Source of the DNA: Bdellovibrio sp.
GTDB taxonomy: Bacteria > Bdellovibrionota > Bdellovibrionia > Bdellovibrionales > Bdellovibrionaceae
DNA: 18,369 bases
Assembly (NCBI GenBank): GCA_017745015.1
Contig: JAGIAF010000022.1
Location: forward strand, 1 to 18,369
Reading direction: 5' to 3'
Shown piece by piece: positions 6,317 to 14,647 of the stretch. Numbering within the stretch: position 1 is the stretch's first letter; each line of letters begins with the position of its first letter. A model generated the notes under the pieces. It had not been told where the DNA came from. It searched no databases and was given only the letters and a program-made list of their open reading frames with translations. The position numbers were made by a program, and so were the translations under genes.

Positions 6317-9300
6317 AGGGTTGATAGCCGCTGATGGCTGCGAGCTTTTTGCGGAACCATGTTTTGAAGTCGTCGATGAAGCCGAAGGCTGCTGGGACGA
6401 TCAATAAAGTCAGCAATGTCGAGCTGATCAGACCGCCGATGATGGCGATACCCATGGATGTTCTCATCGCCGAGGCTTCATTTAAGCCAATCGCGATGGG
6501 AATCATACCGGCGATCAATGCTAACGACGTCATTAGGATTGGACGAAGACGCGTGCGGCAGGCTTTCAATAAGGCGTCGTTACGAGACATCCCTTCGTGC
6601 AACAAGTGATTCGTGTAATCCACCAGCAAGATCGAGTTCTTCGCTACAACGCCTAGAAGTAACACGATACCAATCAGCGAGAAGATATCGATTGTTTTAC
6701 CGAACACCAACAACGCGATAAACGCACCGGTCATTGCCAATGGCAACGCGAGCAAGATTGCAAACGGTGTGATGAAACTTTCGTACAAGCTTGAAAGTAC
6801 CAGATAAATGAAAGTCACGCCCAGGAAGATTGCAATCAACATATTGTTGATCAAATCTTTGAAGTCATCGGCTTGACCTTTAAATTTGTATTCAATGCCT
6901 GTTGGTGGCTTCAATTCATTTTTAAACAGTCGTTCCAACTCCGCTGAGGCCGTACCCAAGGCACCACCTTTTGCAAGGTTGGCAGAAACTTGGATGTAAC
7001 GGCTTTTATTTTCCCTGTTGATTTGCGAGAAACCTTTGGCCTCTTCACCACGAGCCACACGGGAAAGTGGGATCATGTTGAAGTTTAAGTTCGGAACCAA
7101 TGTCGTCGCGAAGTGAGCACGCAAATCGCGGTACGGCTCTTCAAAGCGCACGCGGATTTTGTAGTCGATACCTTTTTCACGATAGATAGAATCTTCGTTA
7201 CCTTCGGTCCGATTACGAAGTTCGCCGCCGGCTTTTACAGTCGACACACCCAACGCTTCAGACTTGTTACGGTCAAAGATCACATGAAACTCTGGCTTAC
7301 CCGCTCTGAAGTTTGTATCTACGTCGACAAGCCCCGGAATCTGCTTCATGCGTGCGACAACTTTTTCCGCGTACTTGTTCAACTCATCAAGGTTCTCACC
7401 AGTCAAATTGACATTCAAAGGTTTTTGACCTGAACCCACGGCATCGATCTCACCGATCTCAACGATAGCTCTGCCTTCGAATTTTTTTATTCTTTCACGC
7501 AAAGATTCTTTATAATCCGTGGTGTTCATCGAGCGGTGTTTGCGCTCCACCAGACGGATGAACATATTCGTCTTATTGGATTCATTGTTAGCTGTACCAA
7601 TGGTGGCAACCACGATATCCACGGCCTTGTCGCCTTTAAAGACTTCTTCTACTTCAGAAGTGAATTTGGAAGTGGCCTCAAGAGAAGATCCCACGGGCAA
7701 CTCGATGTTCACCGTAAATTCACCAGCATCATTGGCTGGCAAGAATGTCTTTGGAATGAAGGCAATAGTTCCCATAGAAAGAACGAAGATCACAAGACCT
7801 GCGAACAACACAGTCTTGGGACGAACCAGAGTAAACTTCAACAGTCTTTCATAGATTTCTTCCAAACGAGTTTGGAAGCGATCAAACGCTGCCAACATGC
7901 GACCGATGATACCAGTTCCTTTTTTATGTTCATCCGCGTGCGCGAGGTAAGCTGACATCATTGGCGCTACCGTGAAGGCATCAAACAATGAGATCAACAT
8001 CGTGAACACGACTGTTAAACCAAACTGTTTAAAGAACTGACCCACGATACCTTGCAGAAACGAGATCGGACCAAACACTGCGATAACAACCAAAGTGGTT
8101 GCCACAACGGCCATGGCGACTTCTTTGGTACCATCAAGGGCGGCATCCTTAGGACGCTTACCCATCTCTAAGTGACGGAAGATATTTTCACGGACCACGA
8201 TGGCATCGTCGATCAAAAGACCTACGGCCAAAGAAAGAGCCAACAAGGTCATCAAGTTGATGGTGAAACCCATTGCAAACATGATCACGAAACCACCCAA
8301 CAAGGAGTTCGGAAGAGCCATACCAGTGATCAGTGTTGAACGACCTGATCCCAAGAAGAAAAACACCACGAGAACGCAAAGAATGATACCGATGATGATC
8401 GACTCGTTCACGTCCGCTACGTTGAGCTTAATAGGACGTGAGGTATCACGAACGAGCTTTACTTCGGCCTTAATGCCTTTTTCAGTTAAGAAGGCATTGG
8501 TTTTTTGAATATTCTTTTTGATGGATTCCGCAACTTGAACTGTATTTGATCCGCGTTGCTTATAGATCTGCAAAAGCAAAGCTTTTTGGCCGGAAATACG
8601 CCCTACCGTCTTTTGATCCTCCAAGCTTTTAACCACGCGACCAATGTCGCGCACCAACACGGGACGATCGGATCCCAAGAAGTTCACATTCACTTCTTCG
8701 ATTTGTTTTAAAGATTCAAACTCTCCGCTGGTACGCAAGGTTGTTTCTTGCTTAGGACTTTCAATTTTACCAATCGGAGTATCTTTAGAAGTTTCATACA
8801 CACGTTGCGAAACTTGCAACATAGAGATCTTACGATCTTGCAGTTTCTTCGCATCAATCAGAACGTGGATCTCTTGCTTACGGCCACCATAAATCTGCAC
8901 CTGACCCACATCATCAAGGCGTTCAAATTGAGGCTTTACGATTTCATTGGCAAGGTCATAGGCTTCGCCGTCTGGGATATCCGTGGTTAAGGCCAACGTC
9001 ACGATCGGCTGATCGGCTGGGTCGAAACGACGCACCACGGGTTCGTAAATATCTGAAGGCAAATCCCGACGGATATTGCCGATACGGTTACGAACCTCTT
9101 GCTCCATCTCCTTGATGTCAGTGCCGAGATTAAATTCAAGGATGATCACCGCTACGCCATCCAGATTGCTTGAAGTCAGAGTTTTCAAACCGGACAACGA
9201 ACCTAGTTCGTCTTCAATAGGCTTGGAAACTTGTTTTTCAAGATCCAGCGGCGAAGCTCCCGGATACGTGATCTGAATAGAAAGAACCGGGAACGTCACA

Positions 9301-9416
9301 TCTGGGAAAAGATCCACAGGCATTTTCAATAAAGAAAATAAACCCAGAATCAAGGTCAGGATCACTACGCAAAGGATCGTGATCGGTCTACGAATCGAAA
9401 GACTTGGTAAATTCAT
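6315..9416 (-). CDS. RND-family efflux pump inner-membrane transporter (HAE1/AcrB type)
   Basis: The 1033-residue product is a proton-driven inner-membrane exporter of the AcrB/MexB class, which works as a trimer with a periplasmic adaptor and a TolC-like channel. It begins with the typical RRPITI first-helix context, has two large periplasmic loops and 12 expected spans in two repeats. Key residues are visible: the proton-relay pair D403-D404 in GLLIDDAIVV, and K926 in GVVAKNSILLVDY, equivalent to AcrB D407/D408 and K940. Full length is normal. Its ATG lies two bases after the TolC-like gene's TAG, and its ribosome site (GAGGAA) lies inside that gene, so translation is probably coupled. No membrane fusion protein gene is present nearby. 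The periplasmic substrate site cannot be assigned, so drug, solvent or envelope-lipid export are all open. Confidence 0.93.
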   Translation of the reverse strand: MNLPSLSIRRPITILCVVILTLILGLFSLLKMPVDLFPDVTFPVLSIQITYPGASPLDLEKQVSKPIEDELGSLSGLKTLTSSNLDGVAVIILEFNLGTDIKEMEQEVRNRIGNIRRDLPSDIYEPVVRRFDPADQPIVTLALTTDIPDGEAYDLANEIVKPQFERLDDVGQVQIYGGRKQEIHVLIDAKKLQDRKISMLQVSQRVYETSKDTPIGKIESPKQETTLRTSGEFESLKQIEEVNVNFLGSDRPVLVRDIGRVVKSLEDQKTVGRISGQKALLLQIYKQRGSNTVQVAESIKKNIQKTNAFLTEKGIKAEVKLVRDTSRPIKLNVADVNESIIIGIILCVLVVFFFLGSGRSTLITGMALPNSLLGGFVIMFAMGFTINLMTLLALSLAVGLLIDDAIVVRENIFRHLEMGKRPKDAALDGTKEVAMAVVATTLVVIAVFGPISFLQGIVGQFFKQFGLTVVFTMLISLFDAFTVAPMMSAYLAHADEHKKGTGIIGRMLAAFDRFQTRLEEIYERLLKFTLVRPKTVLFAGLVIFVLSMGTIAFIPKTFLPANDAGEFTVNIELPVGSSLEATSKFTSEVEEVFKGDKAVDIVVATIGTANNESNKTNMFIRLVERKHRSMNTTDYKESLRERIKKFEGRAIVEIGEIDAVGSGQKPLNVNLTGENLDELNKYAEKVVARMKQIPGLVDVDTNFRAGKPEFHVIFDRNKSEALGVSTVKAGGELRNRTEGNEDSIYREKGIDYKIRVRFEEPYRDLRAHFATTLVPNLNFNMIPLSRVARGEEAKGFSQINRENKSRYIQVSANLAKGGALGTASAELERLFKNELKPPTGIEYKFKGQADDFKDLINNMLIAIFLGVTFIYLVLSSLYESFITPFAILLALPLAMTGAFIALLVFGKTIDIFSLIGIVLLLGVVAKNSILLVDYTNHLLHEGMSRNDALLKACRTRLRPILMTSLALIAGMIPIAIGLNEASAMRTSMGIAIIGGLISSTLLTLLIVPAAFGFIDDFKTWFRKKLAAISGYQP

Positions 9417-9418
9417 GG

Positions 9419-10843
9419 CTATTCCTCAACCGTCATATAAAGACGAGCCGTTGCTTCCATTTTACGTTGTTCAGATTTCAAGCGACTTAAAGCCAACTCG
9501 GCGGTCGCTGCGTCTTGTTCTGCATCGACGACATTCATCGTGATCGAACGGCCCATGTTGAAAAGATTATTCTGAGCTTTCGCACGATCTGTTTGCAGTT
9601 TATAGATCTGCTCCGCAGCTTCCACTCGTTTCGTCATTTCTTGATAGTGACGATTCAACTCAGACCAAGAACTGTCAGAGTCTAAAAGTTTGCGTTCACT
9701 TTGCAGACGAGCGGCCAACGCTTCTTTGCGAGCCGCATTTTTTGCCGCACTCTTCACGTCTGTATCAAAAATATAAACCAAATTTAAAGCGATTTTAGCT
9801 GTGGGACGATCAAGATCCGCGATGTTCGCTGTTGCTGTCGGCATGTCTGCCTCAACCGCATTGGTGTTATATTGTCCAGATAAAACTAGATCTGGGCGAT
9901 AAGCATCTTCCACTTCTTTTGCAACGACTGATCTTGCTTTAGCTTCTAACGAAGCCAAATATGCTTCAATCAAAACGACGCGCCCCTTAGGTCCTTCAAT
10001 CAGAGAATTCAAAGAACGCTTTTGCCCAAGGTCCCCTTGAATATCAGGAATTGGATCAGAAACTTTCAACTCAAGATTATCGCGAATTGCTTGCTTCGCA
10101 GTTTCCAGTTCATCTTCTGCAGCAATCAGCAATAAATTACGATTTGCGACTAATGCTTGACCTTGCAAAAGATCGGCACGGTCACTGATCCCGTCATTCA
10201 CACGACGCCGAGTCCACGTTTCAATTTTCTTCGCGCGCTCTAAAGCACCACGAGCTGTTTTCACATTGTCTTGGCTATAGATATAATTCCAATATGCAGC
10301 TTCAGCTTGAACCAATAAACCACGTTTTTGCAAATCGTAGCCGCCTTTTTCCGCGGTGGTAGCCGCTTCTTGTCGCTCCCAACGAAGGCGCGTGGCATGA
10401 CCGAAAGAGTCCTTCCACAATGATTGACTTAAACTGACACCCAAATTGCCAATACCGAATTTGCCATACTGAAGAAACTGCGGATTCCCGATGCCTTCAT
10501 TTTGAATCTCAGCCGTTTGGCCAAAAACCGAAACATTTGTACCGGAAGAGAATCTTTTAGAAAGTCCCAAGTTGTAAGAAGTGGTTTTAGATTCTGTCAC
10601 GCCTAAAGTAGCAAATTGCCCCAACGGACTTTTATCACTCAAGTAGCTTGCGCCTGCAGTAAGAACTGGAACCAAGTTGATATCACTTGCTTCGTTACGA
10701 TCATCAGCAGCTTCGGATTGAATATTCAGAGCTTGAACAGTTTTATGCTTGCTCTCGACCAGTTTCAGATACTCTTGCAAATTCATCGCAAAAGTCTTTG
10801 GTGTCGCAATAAGTGCCAACACCAGAACAGAACTCTTTCTCAT
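9419..10843 (-). CDS. TolC-like outer-membrane efflux factor
   Basis: This 474-residue protein fits the outer-membrane efflux protein (OEP) family, which forms a trimeric beta-barrel/alpha-barrel channel. It has a Sec signal (MRKSSVLVLALIATPKTFA) with cleavage around residue 19, then long amphipathic, Ala/Glu/Arg-rich helices in two halves, each with a central barrel-like segment rich in Gly, Ser and aromatics; the LAARLQ/AEQIYKLQ stretches near the end are typical of OEP. I choose the ATG at 10843: AAGGA sits seven bases before it. A TTG six bases earlier would extend the frame but is only one base from the AAGGA. The gene leads a two-gene operon with the RND transporter, giving channel and pump but not the adaptor. 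A 9-bp inverted repeat upstream may be an operator. Confidence 0.9.
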   Translation of the reverse strand: MRKSSVLVLALIATPKTFAMNLQEYLKLVESKHKTVQALNIQSEAADDRNEASDINLVPVLTAGASYLSDKSPLGQFATLGVTESKTTSYNLGLSKRFSSGTNVSVFGQTAEIQNEGIGNPQFLQYGKFGIGNLGVSLSQSLWKDSFGHATRLRWERQEAATTAEKGGYDLQKRGLLVQAEAAYWNYIYSQDNVKTARGALERAKKIETWTRRRVNDGISDRADLLQGQALVANRNLLLIAAEDELETAKQAIRDNLELKVSDPIPDIQGDLGQKRSLNSLIEGPKGRVVLIEAYLASLEAKARSVVAKEVEDAYRPDLVLSGQYNTNAVEADMPTATANIADLDRPTAKIALNLVYIFDTDVKSAAKNAARKEALAARLQSERKLLDSDSSWSELNRHYQEMTKRVEAAEQIYKLQTDRAKAQNNLFNMGRSITMNVVDAEQDAATAELALSRLKSEQRKMEATARLYMTVEE

Positions 10844-10868
10844 TCTCAAATCCTTCCGAGATAGGAAA

Positions 10869-10911
10869 TTGTTTACCCTACAAAGTTAAAGTACTTAACG
10901 GCGGTAAACAA
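10869..10911. promoter_or_regulatory. Inverted repeats upstream of the efflux operon, candidate operator
   Basis: TTGTTTACC (10869-10877) and GGTAAACAA (10903-10911) are perfect 9-bp inverted repeats. Between them is a second dyad, GTTAA-AGTAC-TTAAC (10885-10899). The set lies 26 to 68 bases before the tolC-like ATG, after the upstream gene's terminator, which is where the operon promoter must be. Nested dyads here fit a repressor site of the kind that controls many efflux operons; no regulator gene is seen. Confidence 0.5.
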
Positions 10912-10940
10912 CTATTCAGAATGGTGCGGAGCTTTATAAA

Positions 10941-10972
10941 GAAAAAAACCTCTGGTTATACACCAGAGGTTT
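10941..10972 (-). terminator. Rho-independent terminator of the cysteine-rich lipoprotein gene
   Basis: AAACCTCTGGT (10946-10956) and ACCAGAGGTTT (10962-10972) form an 11-bp perfect stem with loop TATAC. On the minus strand it is followed by a T7 run (complement of 10942-10948). It lies 34 bases after the lipoprotein stop and separates that gene from the efflux operon. Confidence 0.9.
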
Positions 10973-11005
10973 CTAGAGTCTTGATACTTTCTTAACAAAA
11001 GAAAA

Positions 11006-11203
11006 CTATTTGCCAGTTTTCTCTGAAGACTTGTCGCAATCAGCGCAGCCTGAACCTTTAGACATTGGGCACTCTTTCGTTGAAGAGCACTCATGCTTGG
11101 CACCATCTTTACCGCAACCGCAAGAATCTTTCTTTGCAGTGCTGGCACAAGCGCCCAACATCAAAGCAAGAGCCGACATCATAATAATAGACTTTAACTT
11201 CAT
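11006..11203 (-). CDS. Small cysteine-rich lipoprotein, possible metal binding
   Basis: The 65-residue product has a clean lipoprotein signal: MKLKSIIMMSALALMLGAC, with lipobox LGAC and lipidated Cys19. The mature part is only 46 residues and contains six further cysteines (28, 30, 39, 45, 53, 56) plus His37 and many Lys, Ser and Gly. The spacing (CxC, CxxC, others spread) recalls metallothionein-like or redox-active small proteins, but I cannot match a known family. It would sit on the periplasmic side of the inner membrane or in the outer membrane and could bind a soft metal or form disulfides; this is inference. AAGGAG lies at good distance before the ATG, and the gene has its own terminator. 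It is divergent from the secreted nuclease. Confidence 0.82.
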   Translation of the reverse strand: MKLKSIIMMSALALMLGACASTAKKDSCGCGKDGAKHECSSTKECPMSKGSGCADCDKSSEKTGK

Positions 11204-11240
11204 AGAATCTCCTTATTCATTCATCTGACACATAAAATGG

Positions 11241-11247
11241 TATGATA
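11241..11247. promoter_or_regulatory. Symmetric -10 element, candidate divergent promoter
   Basis: The palindrome GGTATGATACC (11240-11250) contains TATGATA, which reads as TATGAT on the plus strand (11241-11246) and TATCAT on the minus strand (11247-11242). The minus reading would start transcription about 33 bases before the lipoprotein ATG; the plus reading would serve the nuclease gene with a leader of 90 bases or more. No strong -35 is seen in either direction. Confidence 0.45.
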
Positions 11248-11422
11248 CCTATGGACGCGGCACAAAAGAAATTGTCATTTGACTGTCGAAAATAAGAGCA
11301 AAAAACACGGGTTTACAGCACTTAACGCAAAGTGGTGAGAAATGAACACAATCCTGACTGAGAGTTTTGTTGAAACTCCCAAAAAGCTCGGGGTAAAACT
11401 TCTTTCATTCGCGGGGGGAATA

Positions 11423-12328
11423 ATGAATTTCGTGAGGGGCATGAAATTCCGAATGGTTTTGGGAGTGGCAACGGCACTCTTGTTGACGGGGACAGCGCAA
11501 GCCGCTGGTCAACAAGTAACACCGCAGCCCTACACGGATAAACCGGCTTTTCATCAATATCTAATGGTTGATGAATACAATTTGGATCAAGTCTCAAATA
11601 AGAGACCGTCGAACGCTACTGTAATGGCCTTCTCTCCAGAAGTTCTTTCAGAGACCTTCGTATCTGCAGCTAAAACTATGGTTGTGAATCTGATGAAATG
11701 GACTGTTTTCAATGAAGACCTTCCAGTTCCAGCAGAAAAATACATGCGCAAACTTCATTTCGGCCGTTGGATCAACGACCCGACGGACGAAACGTGCATG
11801 AATACGCGCGCAAAAGTTTTGGTTCGTGACAGTCAAGGCGACGTCACTTATCGCAACGGCAAAACGTGCGTAGTTGAAGACGGCAAATGGCAAGATCCGT
11901 ACACAGATACTTCCCTGACCTCTTCTCGTCAGATCCAAATTGACCATATGGTTCCTTTGAAAAACGCTTATATGTCAGGCGCTTTCAACTGGGATTACAA
12001 AATGCGCTGCCTGTACGCAAACTACATGGGCTTCCGCCCTCACCTAGTTTCTGCAGAGGCTCACCAAAATATGTCTAAAGGCGATGGCGGTCCGGAAAAA
12101 TATCTTCCACCAAATGAAGGTTTCCGTTGCCAATACATCCGCAACTGGTTGGCAGTGAAAATGATCTGGCGTTTGGCTTTGAATCCCGATGAGGCTCAAG
12201 CTATCAAAACTGCCGTCACTCAATATGGTTGCAACCCGGCAGACTTCAGGTTCACGAAAGCGGACATGGATGCTCAACGCCAATATATCGTGCAAAACAT
12301 CAACTTCTGCGTTATCAACCAAAGATAA
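11423..12328 (+). CDS. Secreted HNH-family endonuclease (DUF1524/GmrSD C-terminal type)
   Basis: I take the start at the ATG at 11423, which has a G6A ribosome site just before it and yields a normal Sec signal: basic MNFVRGMKFR, hydrophobic MVLGVATALLLTG, cleavage after AQA (residue 27). A frame 27 codons longer (ATG at 11342) would bury the signal. The product is 301 residues. The nuclease core matches the secreted HNH pattern: QIDHMVPLKNAY with D174-H175, an SGAFNWDY stretch, and AHQNMSKGDGGPEKYLPP, where N216 is the likely metal-site Asn. Four or more Cys in the mature protein suggest disulfides, fitting a periplasmic or extracellular enzyme. It would cut nucleic acid outside the cytoplasm, useful for nutrient capture or prey DNA breakdown. 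Its TAA overlaps the ATG of the next gene by one base. Confidence 0.87.
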   Translation: MNFVRGMKFRMVLGVATALLLTGTAQAAGQQVTPQPYTDKPAFHQYLMVDEYNLDQVSNKRPSNATVMAFSPEVLSETFVSAAKTMVVNLMKWTVFNEDLPVPAEKYMRKLHFGRWINDPTDETCMNTRAKVLVRDSQGDVTYRNGKTCVVEDGKWQDPYTDTSLTSSRQIQIDHMVPLKNAYMSGAFNWDYKMRCLYANYMGFRPHLVSAEAHQNMSKGDGGPEKYLPPNEGFRCQYIRNWLAVKMIWRLALNPDEAQAIKTAVTQYGCNPADFRFTKADMDAQRQYIVQNINFCVINQR

Positions 12329-13005
12329 TGTTTAAGATTCTCTTCGAGGACGACTGGTTTCTTGCTGCGGAAAAGCCCGCAGGCCTGCCGTCCCAACCTA
12401 CGGTCGACAAAAGTCGACCGGACTTCTTCACAAGCCTTAAGAAACAACTGCAAGACGAACGCGGTAAGGACTTCTATTTAGCTCTTCACCATCGTTTGGA
12501 CCGTGATACTTCCGGCGTGATGATCTTTGCTAAAAATCGTGAAGCCAATGATCCCTTGTCTGATATGTTTCGATCTCACAAAGTCCAAAAGACTTATTTG
12601 TGTCTGTGCCGAAATCGCAAGATGCCGGAGACTTGGGAGATTGATAACCATTTAGCCGAAGTTCGCGATGCAAAACTTAAAAAAATGAAGATGAAATCCA
12701 CCAACTCAGGTGGAGATCGCGCCCACACCCGTTTTCGCCTGATCGAGAAAATGAAGCTCGGTATGATGGTGGAGGCGCAACCTCTGACCGGTCGCATGCA
12801 CCAAATACGCGTTCACTTAGCTGAAGAACACATGGGTATCTTTGGTGATGACATTTATCCATGTCTAAAGACACCCACAGCACCCCGACTTATGCTTCAT
12901 GCACTTTCTTTAGAGTTTACTCATCCATTTACGAAAGCACCCACGCGTATCGAGTCTCCACTCCCGGAAGATATGATTGCTTTCAAAGAAGTTCTTCACG
13001 GATAA
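12328..13005 (+). CDS. RluA-family pseudouridine synthase
   Basis: This 225-residue enzyme isomerises specific uridines in rRNA or tRNA to pseudouridine. It has the family's KPAGLPSQPT (16-25), the catalytic motif HRLDRDTSG with Asp58, and LTGRMHQIRVHL near the C-terminal half, all in the usual order. There is no S4 RNA-binding domain at the N-terminus, so it resembles the short RluA/TruC-like or orphan members rather than RluC/RluD; the target site cannot be named. The ATG (12328) overlaps the TAA of the nuclease gene (ATAATG), implying co-translation. A frame extending upstream to 12229 overlaps the nuclease and is not real. The pairing of a housekeeping RNA modifier with a secreted nuclease looks like chance operon joining. 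Confidence 0.9.
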   Translation: MFKILFEDDWFLAAEKPAGLPSQPTVDKSRPDFFTSLKKQLQDERGKDFYLALHHRLDRDTSGVMIFAKNREANDPLSDMFRSHKVQKTYLCLCRNRKMPETWEIDNHLAEVRDAKLKKMKMKSTNSGGDRAHTRFRLIEKMKLGMMVEAQPLTGRMHQIRVHLAEEHMGIFGDDIYPCLKTPTAPRLMLHALSLEFTHPFTKAPTRIESPLPEDMIAFKEVLHG

Positions 13006-13029
13006 ATGCTCTCCCATTTTGTTTGTTTA

Positions 13030-13086
13030 CTTTGAGTGTTGCCAAAATTGCCGCAGCAATGAAATGATATTTCCGTACACTCAAAG
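13030..13086 (+). promoter_or_regulatory. 5'-leader inverted repeat overlapping the DASS ribosome site
   Basis: CTTTGAGTGT (13030-13039) and ACACTCAAAG (13077-13086) are perfect 10-bp inverted repeats, with an inner ATTGC-CGCA-GCAAT hairpin (13048-13061). The downstream arm includes the first part of the AAAGGGAG ribosome site, so in RNA the stem could hide it from ribosomes. It could equally be a protein-binding dyad on DNA. Confidence 0.5.
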
Positions 13087-13094
13087 GGAGCCCC

Positions 13095-14561
13095 ATGAAG
13101 TTACCTCACGTCAAAATCGTTCCTGCTGTCATTGCGTTTGTAGTGACTTGTTTATTTTGGTTTATCATTTCTCCGCCTGAAGGCGTTGATATCAATGCTT
13201 GGCGATTGTTAGGGATTTTTGTCGGCACCATCGTAGCTATTATCGGAAAAGCTCTGCCAATTGGTGGCGCGGCGATGATCGGAATCTTGCTGGTGGCCAT
13301 CACCCAAGTGACCAACCCTGGAAACCCGGGCAAGGCCATGGCCGACGCTTTAAGCGGTTACTCCAACACTTTGATTTGGTTGATCGGTATTTCGTTCTTT
13401 ATCTCCCGCGGATTTATAAAAACCGGCTTGGGAGCTCGTGTTGCCTATCACTTTGTAAAAATCTTCGGTAAGAAAACTTTGGGGATCAGCTACGGATTGT
13501 CATTTGCCGAGTTAGTACTCTCTCCGGTTATGCCAAGCAATACGGCTCGTGGTGGTGGCGTGATGTATCCGATCAATCGCTCTATCTCCGAGAGCATGGG
13601 CTCCGCACCTGAAGACGACAGTCGCTTGAAGATTGGTGCCTTCCTGACTTTGGTAGCTTATCAAATCAACGTGATCACGTCGGCGATGTTCATCACAGCG
13701 ACCGCACCAAATCCACTTGTTACTCAAGGTATTCGTGACGTCGCGAAGATTGATGTGTCCTGGGCACAATGGGCGATTGCAGCCATTGTTCCGGGTATCT
13801 TGGCGATCTTGATCATTCCTTACGTTCTTTACAAACTCTTCCCTCCAGGAATTAAAGAAACTCCCAATGCTTCTGAGTTTGCTCGTAAAAAGCTGCAAGA
13901 GATGGGCGAGATCAAAAAAACCGAATGGATCATGATCGGTGTGTTCTTACTTTTGCTCTTCATCTGGGCTGGCGTTCCTGCATTAATCTCTGACCATCCC
14001 TTGATGCAAATCGATCCGACTGCGGGTGCCTTTGTCGGTTTGGCGGTCTTGTTATTCTCGGGAGTGCTGACTTGGGATGATTTGCTTCAAGAAAAAGGCG
14101 CGTGGGATACAGTGACTTGGTTTGCCTCGCTGGTGATGATGGCGACTTATTTGAATAAGCTAGGCATCATCACGTGGTTCTCGAAGTTGGTGCAAGGCCA
14201 TATCTCGACCATGGGACTTGGCTGGGTTGAGGCTTCGATCATTTTAATTTTGATCTATGTCTATATCCACTACTTCTTTGCAAGTAATACGGCCCACATC
14301 TCGGCGTTATTCGCGTCGTTCTTTGGCGTGGGCGTTGCGTTGGGTGCCCCACCGTTGATGTTCGGGTTATTCTTAGGGTTTGCATCCTCCCTTTGTGCCT
14401 CCATCACTCACTACGGTACGGGTTCCGCACCCGTACTGTTTGGTTCTGGCTATGTGACCATGGGCGAATGGTGGAAATGGGGCTTCGTTGTCAGCATTTT
14501 GAATCTTCTCATCTTCGGCGTTGCGTGTGCTGGTTGGTGGAAGATATTGGGATACTATTAG
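13095..14561 (+). CDS. DASS (SLC13) family sodium-coupled di/tricarboxylate transporter
   Basis: The 488-residue protein is an inner-membrane symporter or exchanger for carboxylates such as malate, 2-oxoglutarate, succinate or tartrate. It is highly hydrophobic with about 11-13 spans. Both Ser-Asn-Thr signature motifs of the family's hairpin loops are present: PSNTARGG (S148-N149-T150) and ASNTAH (S397-N398-T399), which bind the carboxylate and sodium. The N-terminal WRLLGIFVGTIVAIIGKALP and the SAPVLFGSGYV near the end also fit the CitT/YbhI/2-oxoglutarate-malate translocator branch. AAGGGAG precedes the ATG at good spacing, and the leader may form a hairpin around it. The gene is followed by its own terminator, so it is monocistronic. 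The substrate cannot be fixed from sequence. Confidence 0.9.
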   Translation: MKLPHVKIVPAVIAFVVTCLFWFIISPPEGVDINAWRLLGIFVGTIVAIIGKALPIGGAAMIGILLVAITQVTNPGNPGKAMADALSGYSNTLIWLIGISFFISRGFIKTGLGARVAYHFVKIFGKKTLGISYGLSFAELVLSPVMPSNTARGGGVMYPINRSISESMGSAPEDDSRLKIGAFLTLVAYQINVITSAMFITATAPNPLVTQGIRDVAKIDVSWAQWAIAAIVPGILAILIIPYVLYKLFPPGIKETPNASEFARKKLQEMGEIKKTEWIMIGVFLLLLFIWAGVPALISDHPLMQIDPTAGAFVGLAVLLFSGVLTWDDLLQEKGAWDTVTWFASLVMMATYLNKLGIITWFSKLVQGHISTMGLGWVEASIILILIYVYIHYFFASNTAHISALFASFFGVGVALGAPPLMFGLFLGFASSLCASITHYGTGSAPVLFGSGYVTMGEWWKWGFVVSILNLLIFGVACAGWWKILGYY

Positions 14562-14567
14562 TTTTTT

Positions 14568-14596
14568 AAAGCCACCGTAAACCTAAGGTGGCTTTT
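14568..14596 (+). terminator. Rho-independent terminator of the DASS gene
   Basis: AAAGCCACC (14568-14576) and GGTGGCTTT (14587-14595) form a 9-bp stem with a 10-base loop and end in T4, with further pyrimidines. It begins six bases after the transporter stop codon. Confidence 0.85.
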
Positions 14597-14647
14597 CTCT
14601 TTTTGAGACACTCTCCTCTGGCAAAGTCGTTGCACCTTCTAAGCTTC

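Noticed and set aside
8200..8508. Plus-strand frames inside the RND gene
   Set aside because: They are antisense shadows of a conserved transporter, with no initiation signals or recognisable domains.
11342..11422. 27-codon extension of the nuclease
   Set aside because: It would place a polar segment before the signal peptide; the ATG at 11423 has a better ribosome site. Not fully excluded.
12229..12327. 33-codon upstream extension of the RluA-family gene
   Set aside because: It lies wholly inside the nuclease coding region in another frame; the family match starts at the ATG at 12328.
14588..14647. GTG-started N-terminal extension of the transglutaminase-like protein
   Set aside because: It begins inside the DASS terminator hairpin, has no ribosome site and would bury a standard signal peptide.
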